Origin: Rhizoclosmatium globosum
Taxonomy: Eukaryota > Chytridiomycota > Chytridiomycetes > Chytridiales > Chytriomycetaceae
Length of the DNA: 64,000 bases
Assembly (NCBI GenBank): GCA_002104985.1
Contig: MCGO01000176.1
Coordinates: forward strand, 1-64,000
Reading direction: 5' to 3'
The position numbers and the translations under genes were made by a program. Positions 43,632 to 53,692 of this stretch are shown piece after piece (positions within the stretch are counted from its first letter, which is position 1; the number at the start of each line of letters is the position of its first letter). The notes beneath the pieces are model-generated. The model had not been told where the DNA came from. It saw nothing but the letters and a program-made list of their open reading frames with translations, and did not search any database.

Positions 43632-45003
43632 ATGCTTGCTGCCCTTTCTACACCACAGTCGGAACAACCAACCGAATACAAACTCCAGCCACTTGACACT
43701 GTCCTCTTTGCAGGTCTCGACAGCGATCCTGTCTCCAAACTGATCAAGAAGATTACACTCCATGAAGTTGTTCCTGAATTGAAGACTCCCTTCCATGAGA
43801 TCTGGACGCATGCGGGCATCCTTGTCGACAAGACTGTGTTGCCAATCGATTGCCTCGAGGATGGAAAGATATACATCCTTGAAAGTGGTTTCTCTGGTGA
43901 AATCCTGGGTTACGTATGTGAGTAGCCTAATATTATGATACAAACTTGATACTAAGCCTGTACTGTTCACAGACTCTAAAATCCTTCCTGTCGACCACAA
44001 AGTAGAACAGGACGGATGCCACCTTGGTCCTCAAATCAGAGACTTTGCTGCCGTCGTCGAAGAAACAGATGCGAACGTTGGAATCTGCCCCTTGACTCCC
44101 GAAGCCCGTTCCCTCCTACAACAAAAGCTCACCCAGAACCCAAACTTTGTCTTGGACATTTACAACAAATACAAATCCTACAGCTACCCACTCACAAACC
44201 CTCTCCGCGTCGTAGCCTCTGCCTCCACCTCTCTCCACAAAGATCTCAAGGAATACGAAGCCACAACCAAAGACGTGGAAGAAAAAGACGAAACAGTGTT
44301 CTGCTCTGAACTCGTTTCGATTATTTACCGTGAAATCGGACACTCTACATTTGTTGCTGCGAATCCAGACACCTTTTCTCCCTTGGAACTTGAGGTTGCA
44401 CCTGAATTCGGTGGACGTGTGTATTATGCCAAGGAAGACAAGACGACCCTTCTTTGCAACAACAACCAATGCATTGGTGTCGACTCCCGCGTCGTGAAAG
44501 TCCAACGCCTTGTTCAAGGGCTCAAGCTCTCGAATAACTGGGTCTCAGTCGGTCCAGCGGGTGGTGTCCCCAAAAACGCGTTCAAGATCGGGAAGGATTC
44601 CGATGGCGTGCAGATTTACGCTGCTCGTGTCAAGATTGGAGCCGCGTATGTTCTTGGAAAGATCCGCGCGGATAAAACGTGTCCTCTTGTTACGTATTTG
44701 GAACGGGAAGTTGAGATCCACTTTGGACATGAAGTTCTTTGCGGAGTGGAGGGGAGTCGGTGGGTTGGAGCGGAGGAGGGTGAGATTCCTGCGAATGCTG
44801 TTGTTGGGGGTGTTGGACGGGATGGAGAACTGATTTATGTTGCAAGAGCAGTTGTGAAGAGGGAGGGAGGATTCCTTGGCATTGGGGCACGGGATGTGTG
44901 GACTTGTGGTGGAGTGGCGAAGGAGTGGAAAGCGATTCGGGCTCCGTATGCTGAGAAGGAGGTGACAAGAGATGAGTATGAAGTACTCTGTCTTCGTTCT
45001 TAA
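43632..45003 (+). CDS. Permuted papain-fold (NlpC/P60-like) protein fused to DM9 repeats
   Basis: Two exons (43632-43917, 43973-45003) give 438 residues. The N-terminal part has the order of permuted papain-fold enzymes (YiiX/DUF830-like): THAGILVDKTVLPIDCL with a candidate histidine (about H60), then FCSELVSIIYREIG with a candidate cysteine (about C206). The C-terminal 165 residues are DM9 (DUF3421-type) repeats: WVSVGPAGGVPKNAFKIG, DGVQIYAARVKIGAAYVLGK, then GSRWVGAEEGEIPANAVVGG and ELIYVARAVV. DM9 proteins in invertebrates bind mannose and act in recognition of microbes. No signal peptide is seen. Inference: a sugar-targeted hydrolase or acyl/peptide-bond enzyme. Confidence 0.75.
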
Positions 45004-45189
45004 GTTTGAGTTTCACCTTTTCAGTTAAATACATGGCTTTAAGATTTGTCAAAGTCTACATACAAATATCAAACCATTGCTTGGGATTTGTTTAACTGAA
45101 GTATATTGCGATAGCCATTTGCTTTTACAATTGTAGAGTAAAATCTGGAAAACAAAGGAAGAAAAGAAGATAAAATATCAACCAACCTA

Positions 45190-46938
45190 ATGACCTATCC
45201 TTTAACACCCATCGTCCCAGGCAAATTAATCCCAACGGTTCAAGGTTCACACGTGTCCTTAATCACTCATGCGCTGTTCCTGATCCATCCATATCTTGTC
45301 AATGTCTGCGGACTTCCTCTCAAAGATGTTCTCTTTCTCCTCTCAACTTGCAAATACTTCTCCTTGGCTCGATTGGACCACATAAGCAAAATGAAGCTGA
45401 ACATTGAACTCGGATCTCCTTTGATTCGGACGGTACTTCAAGGACTTGGACCCAATGTGAAATCAGCATTCCTTGACAATGCCTTCTGGATTGAGTCTGT
45501 CGTGGCCCGTGTTCCAAACCTAGATACTTATGTCTATCGTGACTATGAGTACAAGCCATTGTTTAGTGATACTGAACACATTGGCGATTTTCTGCGATCA
45601 TTTCTGTCCCACCATTCATGCTCTCAAGACGTTATTCATTTTGTAATTCTTAAAAGGCTTGATATTCGCTCGGCTGATTGCCATGTCCCGTGGGAGTTGT
45701 TGGTAAATCTAGAGCAGCTGAAGTGTGATGTTGTCTGTTTCACACCTGATTGCCAACCTCCCAAACTAAGAGATCTCGAAGTTATTGCTTGCAATGAAGA
45801 TTTCTCAGATATCCGTTGCTGTAGGAGTTTGCGGAACCTGAAAGTAAATGTCGTGACTGTAATTTGCCCTGTACGAAACTATGCAGTAGATGGACTTGGA
45901 GAGTTTCCCCTTTTGGAGCATTTGAATGTATATGACTGGAATTTAATGAACTTGAAGAGTATAGGATACATTGAGTCCCTCCGGTTTCTTGAAGTAGAAT
46001 CAGAAAATGCAACAAATCTATCAACGTTGAGTAACCTTCAGCACCTCAAAGAATTGAATCTTATTCTTCCAAATGCGATTGATATATCCCCGTTGAAATC
46101 TCTGACGTCTCTGTCCAATTTGTTCTTTGTTTCACACAAGCACTTAGATTTATCTCCATTGCAACATCTCATAAATTTAAAATGTCTCGGACTCAATCAA
46201 ACTGTTCAACATGATCTGACTGTGTTGGCAGCATTAGTTAATTTGAGAGAAATCGATCTCAGTGAAGCTTTGAAGCTCAATTCAATTCAATTTGTTGCGG
46301 GAATGATGCAGCTTGAAACCCTTATTTTAACTCAGAGTGTGATTAGCAATTTGACTCCATTGAAGAATTGCTCTCAACTCAAGGTCTTAAAACTCGAGGA
46401 AACTGCTATTTCTGACATTTCAACTCTAAAATATCTCCCGCAATTAGAAATTTTAATGTTAAGAAGCACCATGGTTTCTGATCTGTCCGCTCTTGAGGCG
46501 TTGACAACGTTGGTGGAGTTGGATGTATCAGACACACAAGTCGCAAATCTTAATCCCATCGCAAATGCCGCTCAGCTTAAAATTTTACTTGCAAGCAATT
46601 GCAGGATAAGCAATGAAGGTGTGCAGGCACTAACTACTCTGCGGTGCTTAAATCGGCTATCCCTGCAACGCAATGTCGGCTTTTCGGACCTATTGTTTCT
46701 TCAATATCACAAAACCTTGAAAGAATTATTTATCTCGGATACGTCTGTGGCGGATCTTTCACCTCTCGCTGAGATATTCACTCTTCGGAAATTACACTGT
46801 ACTCAAACCAAAATTACAACTCTGGATCCGTTGAAAGGGATTCGTCTTCGAAATTTGAATTGCGAGCACAGATTTTTTGATAAAACAGTTGAAAACTGGA
46901 AAGAGTGTGGGCAACATTGTTGGGTTGAAGATTTTTAG
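45190..46938 (+). CDS. F-box-like/LRR protein B (intact)
   Basis: Intronless, 582 residues. The N-terminal ~75 residues include LPLKDVLFLLSTCKYFSLAR, an F-box-like helix set that could bind Skp1. From about residue 190 there are at least 14 LRRs of 21-22 residues with the consensus LxxLxxLxLxxTxISDLSPL (for example LEILMLRSTMVSDLSALEAL), the SDS22/internalin type. There is no signal peptide or transmembrane segment. It is the intact paralogue of the transposon-interrupted gene at 38146. A substrate receptor for ubiquitin ligation is one possibility. Confidence 0.75.
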   Translation: MTYPLTPIVPGKLIPTVQGSHVSLITHALFLIHPYLVNVCGLPLKDVLFLLSTCKYFSLARLDHISKMKLNIELGSPLIRTVLQGLGPNVKSAFLDNAFWIESVVARVPNLDTYVYRDYEYKPLFSDTEHIGDFLRSFLSHHSCSQDVIHFVILKRLDIRSADCHVPWELLVNLEQLKCDVVCFTPDCQPPKLRDLEVIACNEDFSDIRCCRSLRNLKVNVVTVICPVRNYAVDGLGEFPLLEHLNVYDWNLMNLKSIGYIESLRFLEVESENATNLSTLSNLQHLKELNLILPNAIDISPLKSLTSLSNLFFVSHKHLDLSPLQHLINLKCLGLNQTVQHDLTVLAALVNLREIDLSEALKLNSIQFVAGMMQLETLILTQSVISNLTPLKNCSQLKVLKLEETAISDISTLKYLPQLEILMLRSTMVSDLSALEALTTLVELDVSDTQVANLNPIANAAQLKILLASNCRISNEGVQALTTLRCLNRLSLQRNVGFSDLLFLQYHKTLKELFISDTSVADLSPLAEIFTLRKLHCTQTKITTLDPLKGIRLRNLNCEHRFFDKTVENWKECGQHCWVEDF

Positions 46939-46949
46939 TGTGGATTGTC

Positions 46950-47270
46950 AGACAACCTGAATTCCATTCGTGTTCTTGTAGAAATGATTCACCTTGAAAA
47001 ACTTGATTTGAGTCGGAACAGGGTTCGCTCTTTAACTTCATTAAAGAATTGGTCAACGAAAACAGTGCACCTCGAAAACGTAGCCGTTTCTGATATATCT
47101 GTGTTGAGTAAACTGAGTAAAAACAGTAGAAGAAAGAGACACCAAGGTAGCCAAGTCAAGGAGTGCGGGTGTTAAATATGTTGCGATACCTCATTAACTT
47201 AAGTAAACCATCTTTCGATTAGAACGTCGACTTTTCGGATCTTCTGTCATTTTCTTCAAGATCAAGTGCA
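46950..47270 (+). pseudogene. Degenerate LRR fragments downstream of gene B
   Basis: A short frame (46945-47175) contains LEKLDLSRNRVRSLTSLKN and VAVSDISVLSKL, clear LRR pieces. At 47228-47255 the DNA (TTTTCGGATCTTCTGTC) matches the FSDLLFLQ part of gene B. The pieces are out of frame with each other and look like an eroded copy of an LRR gene 3' half. Confidence 0.55.
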
Positions 47271-47403
47271 AAATAATGGGGCAGTACTGTAAATATTTTT
47301 AAGTAACGCAAGCATATTATTGTGTTGAAGACATGTAAAAGCTATAAACGATTGGATTGCGCTTGTATAATATTCCAAAAATAAATAGTAAACTGAACTT
47401 GAA

Positions 47404-48297
47404 ATGGCAACCCACGAGTCCGCACCACCCGCCCCCTCTGAAGGCAGCTACGCCATCATCTCACACCCCAACCAAGCACCCTTCAAACTCTGGTATAAAC
47501 AAGTCGGCACAGGCCCCACCAAGCTCTTATTTGTCATGGGCATGAACACAACCCACCGATCATGGTGCTACCAATACACATACTTCTCTTCTCTCCCCGA
47601 ATACACTTGTCTCGTGTTTGACAACCGCGGTGTCGGGTTCAGCGACGCTCCGCCGGGTCCTTACACGACTCCGTTAATGGCTATTGATACATTATCCCTA
47701 CTTACGCATGTCGGTTGGACCGAAGGCGTGCATGTAGTTGGAAGTTCGATGGGGGGTATGATACTCCAAGAGCTTGTACTTGCTGCGCCGGATGGCTTGG
47801 TTGCATCGCTTACACTTACGAGTACAAATGCTGGAAAGGTTATGCCACCGCTTGGTAGTATTCTTGGGATCCCGAAGTTGATGTTTACAAAGGATATGAG
47901 GGCAAAGAAGGTTGGTGTTGTTGCGTTGAATTATTCTAGGGAGTGGCTTGGGCAGGAGTCGGTGGATGTGAAGGGGAAGAGTAATCAGGAGGTTCGGGTA
48001 GATGCGTTGATGGAGGATCCGGAGCAGTCTGTTGATGCTGCGAATGCTCAGTTTTCAGCAGCGTTGAAGCATTACGTTTCGAAGGAGAGGTTGAAAGGGA
48101 TTGTGGATAAGAAGGTCCCTGTGCTGGTTGTCACTGGAACGAATGATCAACTTGTGAATCCGAGTAATTCAAAGTATTTAGCGAAAGTGTTGGAGGCGAA
48201 AGTGTATCGCGAGTTTGAAGGGGCGGGTCACCTTGTCAACGTGGAATGTAGTCAGGAATACAACGCTACCCTCAAGAGTTTTATTGAGGGATTATGA
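47404..48297 (+). CDS. Alpha/beta-hydrolase B
   Basis: Intronless, 297 residues. It has the same layout as the gene at 37100: LWYKQVGTGPTKLLFVMGMN, VFDNRGVGFSD, nucleophile elbow GSSMGG, acid in TGTNDQLVNP and histidine in GAGHLV. The triad is complete. Directly followed 67 bp later by hydrolase C on the same strand, so the pair arose by tandem duplication. Confidence 0.82.
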   Translation: MATHESAPPAPSEGSYAIISHPNQAPFKLWYKQVGTGPTKLLFVMGMNTTHRSWCYQYTYFSSLPEYTCLVFDNRGVGFSDAPPGPYTTPLMAIDTLSLLTHVGWTEGVHVVGSSMGGMILQELVLAAPDGLVASLTLTSTNAGKVMPPLGSILGIPKLMFTKDMRAKKVGVVALNYSREWLGQESVDVKGKSNQEVRVDALMEDPEQSVDAANAQFSAALKHYVSKERLKGIVDKKVPVLVVTGTNDQLVNPSNSKYLAKVLEAKVYREFEGAGHLVNVECSQEYNATLKSFIEGL

Positions 48298-48364
48298 AAA
48301 CTACGTAATTCCCACGTATGACAAATAAACGTATTCCAGGATCGCTTATTCCTCCCACGAAAAG

Positions 48365-49294
48365 ATGCTTTCAATCCCAGCCCCTCTCAACGGCCGCTAC
48401 ACCCTCATAACGCACAACCCAACCCAACCACCCTTCAAACTCTGGTCAAAAATCCACGGCACAGGTCCAATCAAAATCCTGTTCATCATGGGTCTCAACA
48501 CATCGCACCAAAACTGGAGCCTCCAATTCGAGCACTTTGCCTCGCTCCCAGATACAAACTTTTCCTGTTTGGTGTTTGACAACCGTGGCGTTGGGTTCAG
48601 TGATACACCGGCGCCTCCGTATTCGAGTGGGGCTATGGCAAGAGATGCGCTTTCGTTGGTGGAGAGTGTTGGGTGGACGGAGAGGGTTCATGTTGTTGGT
48701 GTGAGTCTTGGTGGGATGATTGCGCAGGAGTTTGTTTTGGGTGCGTGGAAGGGTCTTGTTGCATCGCTGACGTTGGTTAGTACTCACGCGGGAAGAGTTA
48801 GGACGCCTGTGGCGGGGATGGTGAGGGTTCCGTATATTGCCTCGTTGAATGGATTGGCGAATACGAGGGCGACGGTTGATTTGATGTTTCCGAAGGAGTG
48901 GTTGGATCAGGTTCGGTTGGGGGATGGAAGGAGGAATCGGGACTGGATTATGGAGTTGTTTGAGACGAGGAATTCAAGGGTTCCTGCGCCGAGAAAGCAG
49001 GGGTCTTTTGGGCAGTTGTGTGCGGCTTTGTCGCATTATGTTGATCGGGAAAGGTTGATGAGGATTCGAGGGATTCCTGTTTTTGTTGCAACGGGGACGG
49101 AGGATCATCTTGTGGATCCAGTCAATTCAGAATACCTTGCAGAGGTATTGGAGGCAAGGATATATCGCGTGTTTGTGGGGGCTGGACATTCCTTGATTGC
49201 ACAGTGTGCCAACGAATTCAATTTATTGTTGAAGGGTTTTGTTGAGGAAGTAGAAGCGGAATTGGAGGCAGAGTTGGAGAGGGGATTTCGGTAG
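48365..49294 (+). CDS. Alpha/beta-hydrolase C
   Basis: Intronless, 309 residues. Core motifs: IHGTGPIKILFIMGLN, VFDNRGVGFSD, nucleophile elbow GVSLGG, acid in TGTEDHLVDP and histidine in GAGHSLI. The C-terminus ends in a Glu-rich helix (EEVEAELEAELERG). It is closest to hydrolases A and B. Substrate unknown; small-ester or lactone hydrolysis is typical of the fold. Confidence 0.82.
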   Translation: MLSIPAPLNGRYTLITHNPTQPPFKLWSKIHGTGPIKILFIMGLNTSHQNWSLQFEHFASLPDTNFSCLVFDNRGVGFSDTPAPPYSSGAMARDALSLVESVGWTERVHVVGVSLGGMIAQEFVLGAWKGLVASLTLVSTHAGRVRTPVAGMVRVPYIASLNGLANTRATVDLMFPKEWLDQVRLGDGRRNRDWIMELFETRNSRVPAPRKQGSFGQLCAALSHYVDRERLMRIRGIPVFVATGTEDHLVDPVNSEYLAEVLEARIYRVFVGAGHSLIAQCANEFNLLLKGFVEEVEAELEAELERGFR

Positions 49295-49413
49295 AAACAC
49301 AAGTGTACAGTTCCGCATTAGTCTTTTATATAGCTTCAACCCTTGAGTCACTGACCACGCTAAACTCATATAATTAAACTCCCTCCTCTTACTCTACAAC
49401 TTCCTTGTTTTCA

Positions 49414-50011
49414 TCACAACTTCCTCAGTTTATCTCGATATTGGGAATATGAATCCGCAAACGCCACAGGAATCTTTCGACTGAACACCAAATCGTTATT
49501 CTTTGCCCCCAACTCCAAACAATAATGTTTCAAGACTTTGTTGAGGCTCGGCCTGAACCTCAGCGGATCTCTTAGGCGGGAACGGTAGAATCCCAGCACG
49601 AAAAACAGAATGAGGAGAAGAGATGCAAGGCAAAATACGTAGAGTGCGAGATTGTTTGATGATTGCAGAGTAGTTGTTGTTGATGATGATGCTGTTGAGG
49701 ACGATGAGAAGAGAAAGTAGCCAGAGCCCATGAGTGTTAGACTGAGGAGAGCCAGGATGCCTACAACACATCTATTTAATGTATGTACTCTTAAGGTACA
49801 TTAAAGGATTACCCATCCAAAGCCTCCTTTGGGACTGTTGCATACTTGCGTTCCATCTCAGCCGTTCTTCAAACATGAGCAAGTCTTTGAATCGCTTTCG
49901 CTGCGCATCCGGCTGTGCTTCGACTAGTTTCGAGACTGAATTGCCAAAGAGAGTTGCCGTTGGTGGTGTCAGCGAGTTTCCCTGTGCGGCTGATGTGATT
50001 GGATGGTTCAT
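49414..50011 (-). CDS. SPO7: Spo7-like regulatory subunit of the Nem1-Spo7 lipin phosphatase
   Basis: Two exons (50011-49813, 49760-49414) give 181 residues. The block RFKDLLMFEERLRWNASMQQ precedes the first membrane helix (ILALLSLTLMGSGYFLF). A second helix (LALYVFCLASLLLILFFVLG) is followed by FYRSRLRDPLRFRPSLNKVL, the family hallmark. With Nem1 it dephosphorylates lipin/Pah1 at the nuclear envelope and ER and so controls phosphatidate use. The length is short for fungi but within the range of animal CNEP1R1. Confidence 0.75.
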
Positions 50012-50129
50012 TTGAAAGATCTTTTCATTAATTTGTTTAAGAACGAATGTAGAACAAATGCAATTGTTTATTTTGATTCAGTAAAATAAAAGGTACAGAG
50101 GACAGTAACGTTGAGTTCAAGTATGTCAC

Positions 50130-50810
50130 TCAAAGACAAGCCATAGGAAACATTCCCACTTCCCCAACCCTATCCTTCCCTTTTACGTGTCCTTCCTCCC
50201 CTTCAACAACAGGGCGTGCAACAGCAACAGCAATCTTCCCTTTCGCCCATTCATCCGGGAAAGTCTGAAGAATCTCAACCTGATCACCCTCAACCAAACA
50301 CAATTCATCCACCAACTGAGCCGAATACGTTACTTTCACTGTATGAATGCTTCCCACTGCCACATTTCCCACATCACCTTCACTCTGTTTATCCACGGGA
50401 AGAATAAACACGGCCCTTTCGTCATCAGAAGTGGCAGTGGGTGACCTCGAATGCGGCCTCCTCCCGAATCCATTATTGTTCCCAGTCTTCCAACTTCCGC
50501 GTCGAGGTCGAATCAGACCAATGTTGCTTCTGTTTCGTGCGCGTTGGAACATGAGGAAACCAACGACGGCGATTGCGATCAGAAGGAGAGATGCTGATGC
50601 GATTCCTGCGATTGCCGGTGTTGAAAGTGTGTTTTGGGCTGAGAGTTGTTGCACTTGGATTGAAGGTGATGGTGAAGGTGGTGGTGGTGGTGCATCGATT
50701 GCAGCTCGGTTCGTGTCAAAGTAGGCGGGCCTTGGATGCGGTGCTGGGCCTTCATCTTCGACGTAGTTGTTGCTACTCGAATAGGACATTGTGTTTGGTG
50801 GAAGGTTCAA
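50130..50810 (-). CDS. Single-pass membrane protein with a C-terminal SH3 domain
   Basis: Intronless, 226 residues (219 if the in-frame ATG at 50789 is used). A Pro-rich N-terminus (APPPPPSPSPS) is followed by one helix (IAGIASASLLLIAIAVVGFLMF) and a basic stop-transfer (RARNR). The last 60 residues form an SH3 domain: VKVTYSAQLVDELCLVEGD, then an aromatic W and GMFPMACL at the end. The layout is like fungal Fus1/Sho1-type membrane SH3 proteins in polarity and osmosensing, but no orthologue is assigned. Confidence 0.7.
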   Translation of the reverse strand: MNLPPNTMSYSSSNNYVEDEGPAPHPRPAYFDTNRAAIDAPPPPPSPSPSIQVQQLSAQNTLSTPAIAGIASASLLLIAIAVVGFLMFQRARNRSNIGLIRPRRGSWKTGNNNGFGRRPHSRSPTATSDDERAVFILPVDKQSEGDVGNVAVGSIHTVKVTYSAQLVDELCLVEGDQVEILQTFPDEWAKGKIAVAVARPVVEGEEGHVKGKDRVGEVGMFPMACL

Positions 50811-51590
50811 CCAAACAGAAAGGGTGGATTGCTTTTTCGGATGGTTTTAGCAATCACTCAGGTGGTCGAACATCAATCCATCCACAACAAGATGTAGAAC
50901 CTTAACTTGGATGTAGAACATTATGGTGTTGATACCACATCCGTAAATAATGAATGGCATCGTTTTGTTCAAGAATATGTCTGGTGCTACCTTCCTCAAA
51001 TAACTGTCTTATGTTACAAAGAACAACAATCAGATTTCTGTATGAATAGACAGTATATTTATCATACACAAAATTAACACATGAGTTGACCGCGAAACTA
51101 CAGAAAAAGAAACATACAGTGTGAAAACTAGGTATCCCTCCCCCTCAAGCATTCCCCTCTTCCCCAAGTATATCCTCCCAAGAAAAGACTAACAAAAAAA
51201 AAGAATAGAAGAAGTGTCCCCACCAAAACAATAACGGAAAAAAACAGGTGATACAGAAGAAAGAAAGAGAGGGATAACCATCATCAAAAAAACAACATTC
51301 ACCCCCAAATCAAATATCTAGAACCAACTCCACTCCTCCATCATCGTTACAAAAAAGGAACCCATCCATCAGGGGGGGAAAACAAAAGAAAAGAAACAAA
51401 CACCTAACCTCACACCCATAAACATCCCCTTTTCCACAGTCCACCTCAAAACCCAACCACGCCCCACAAACAACCCAAGAATAAAGAAAACAAAACAAGG
51501 AAAAAAACAAAAACGGTGCCAGGTTCATGAACTCCCCAGTGAACGAAGAAAAAGTCCAACCTTTCACATTTATCATTTTTTCCAGCACGC
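50811..51590. other. Intergenic region, no gene recognised
   Basis: Very A-rich on the plus strand from about 51100 to 51400 with many short A runs. Probably includes the 3' UTR of the Stm1-like gene (minus strand) and the promoter of the SH3 gene. Confidence 0.4.
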
Positions 51591-53302
51591 TTATTTTCCT
51601 CCCAAAGATGGGAACGCGTTGGTGTCCGCAATGTCAACAACCTTTCCACCACGAGCAGCTGGGGCAGCAGCACGGCCAGAAGCTGGACGAGCTCCACCAC
51701 GAGCACCTCCACGAGCACCTCCACGACCTCCGCGGGCACCTCCAGTGGCTGGACGCTCCTCGCGACGCTCACGTGGGGCGAAGGCTGGGGTCTCGTCGGC
51801 GAACTTGAATTGGAGCTCGACGGTGGCCTTCTTCTCCTTGGTGACTTCCTTGACCTTCTTTTCCTTCTGGGCCTAGTTATTGGGGTTAGATGTGGTGTTT
51901 CGGGGGGGAGGGAGGGAGAGGTGTGAGAGGAATGTGGGGATGAAAGAGAGAGTTTCAGAATATTTGGTGCGTTCTTCTCATTAAAGAATATTTCGAAGAG
52001 CTGGGTTAAATAGCAAGATATGCATTTCATCAAAAAGTTGGTAGGTGCCGGGGTAGTGAGAGTAGAGGAGAGTAAAGAAACGATAGTTTACCTTTCCAGC
52101 GAAAAGAACCTCATCCTCCTTCTGGAAAACATTGTTCTCCTTCAAAAGCTTAGCATCCACACCCTCGTTGGCAGTACGCTTAGCAACATCAGCAGCAACC
52201 TTGTTCGCCTTGACCTGAGCCAAGTACTGCTCCAAAGTCAACTGAACCTCCTCAGGCTCAGCTGGAGCAACAACTTCCTCTGGGATGTTCTCGGCAGCAA
52301 TTTCCTCAACAAGGTCCTTGGCACCTTCGATTTCGGCTTCGACTGGTTGACGGTCGTTGTCCTTCTTGTCGCCGTCTTCACGACCCATACCGGACTTGCG
52401 GTCGAATTCGCGCTTGCGGCCGGAGGAGGCACCGCCACGGGGGCCCTTGTGGTGGGCGTCACGGGTGCGCTTTGTCTCGGCGACTGGGTGCTCCAAGTCG
52501 GATGGACGGGCAATGTCGGAGGTGTTGTTGTCGCGTGGCTCTCTTGGTTGACGTGGGCCTAATAGTTGGGATGAGGGGGAAGAAAGGATCAGGATATTGT
52601 TTCAGGAAAGGATAATAGGAAGGAGGATGGAGAGGAGGAAGGGAAAGGGGGAAAACACAGGGGGAAGAGTGTTCAGAATTGGTGCGTTCTTCTCATTAAA
52701 AATGATTTCGAAGAGCTGGGTTAAATAGCAAGATATGCGTTTCATCATATAGTTGCCTTCCCCCTGTGTTTTTTGGAGTTTCGTGGGAGGATGAGGTGAT
52801 TTGATGACAGCTCATGACTTCGTTTCCACCCTCAGTATTCACACACCCCATAAACAACCCAAACACAATACAATTTCATTGATTTTGACACTGAGAATGA
52901 GGAGTCTCTGAAGTAGTTGAAGTTGGTGATGCGCAGCACAATTTTCGCGAGTGAGGCACACAATGGCACTCTTTTGAGGGTCCATTGACGATCCACCACT
53001 TCCTTCTAGTCTTAATCCTCCTACAGGTACACCATCCAGCTTTCCTTCACTGTCTCTGTCTCTCTCTCTCTCTCTCTCTCTCCATCACTTTCTCTGAATC
53101 GCCACTAATTCGTACCGCGGTTTCTCTTCTCGTTTGAGCCGACTGGGCCCTTCTTTCCAGGAGTGTTTTGCTTCTTCTGCGCAGCGGCAACAGGAGCCTC
53201 GACGGCAACTGGGGCTGGAGCAGCGACCTTTGGCTGAGGAACAAAGGCCGTTGTGTCGGTCGAGTCGACGTCTCCGAGGAGCTCAAATGGATTCACTGGC
53301 AT
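51591..53302 (-). CDS. STM1: Stm1/SERBP1-like ribosome-associated protein
   Basis: Three exons (53302-53116, 52558-52092, 51872-51591) give 311 residues. It starts MPVNPFELLGD, as Stm1 and SERBP1 do. The middle has the HHKGPRGGASSGRKREFDRKSGMG block, then the acidic EEVQLTLEQYLAQVKANK motif. The last exon has no ATG: it reads EKKATVELQFKFADE, an RGG-type stretch with repeated GGARGG units and the hallmark end DIADTNAFPSLGGK. These proteins clamp mRNA channels of idle ribosomes and preserve them under stress. Both introns contain a related ~75-bp element that looks like a C/D snoRNA. Confidence 0.88.
51950..52040 (-). ncRNA. C/D-box snoRNA-like element in Stm1 intron 2
   Basis: Minus strand: TTGATGA (near-C box, 52032-52026), a guide-like segment containing TTTAACCCAGCTC, an AATGAG (C'-like) stretch, and CTGA (D box, 51958-51955). 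It is ~85% identical to the element in intron 1. The terminal stem is weak. The C box lacks the usual purine at its first position, so this copy may be the weaker one. Confidence 0.5.
52660..52764 (-). ncRNA. C/D-box snoRNA-like element in Stm1 intron 1
   Basis: Minus strand: a perfect 8-bp terminal stem (GGGGGAAG at 52764-52757 with CTTCCCCC at 52667-52660) encloses a C box ATGATGA (52748-52742) and a D box CTGA (52676-52673). The interior has TTTAACCCAGCTC followed by TCGA as a possible D' box, and AATGAG as a C' box. This segment is complementary to the conserved GAGCTGGGTTTA stretch of large-subunit rRNA next to the A loop. By the D+5 rule that would place 2'-O-methylation on the A or C of GAGC, as done by snR71 and snR69 in yeast (from memory). 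Confidence 0.65.
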
Positions 53303-53692
53303 GGGACTTTGGTGGTTTGGTTTGATGAAAGGGTTAGAAGGTGTTGAGTACGAGTGAAGTACTAAGAGTAGACAAGAGAGACGCCATCCACTCAACCATC
53401 TCAGTTCACAGGTTCATTACGACACCACTGGAATGCTCGGATGGCCGTGATGATGGATTGATGGTGTTGGGATGGGGGGCAGGTGCGAAAGGAAGCCTCA
53501 CTTTGTTTTTTTTGGGACGACGGCATCTCACACTCAACTCACTTACTACTAAGTGGATAACAAGAATACAGCGAGATTGGACGCGTGTCCTTGTTGGAAT
53601 TGTGTTATAATATGAATCTATTGCACTTCAGTGGTCTTGTCTCGTCTAATCAAACTGTACAATGAGAACATGGAACGCAGGAATACATGCAA
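53303..53692. other. Intergenic region, no gene recognised
   Basis: Promoter side of the Stm1-like gene and 3' side of the seven-helix gene at 53693. Nothing else is seen. Confidence 0.4.
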
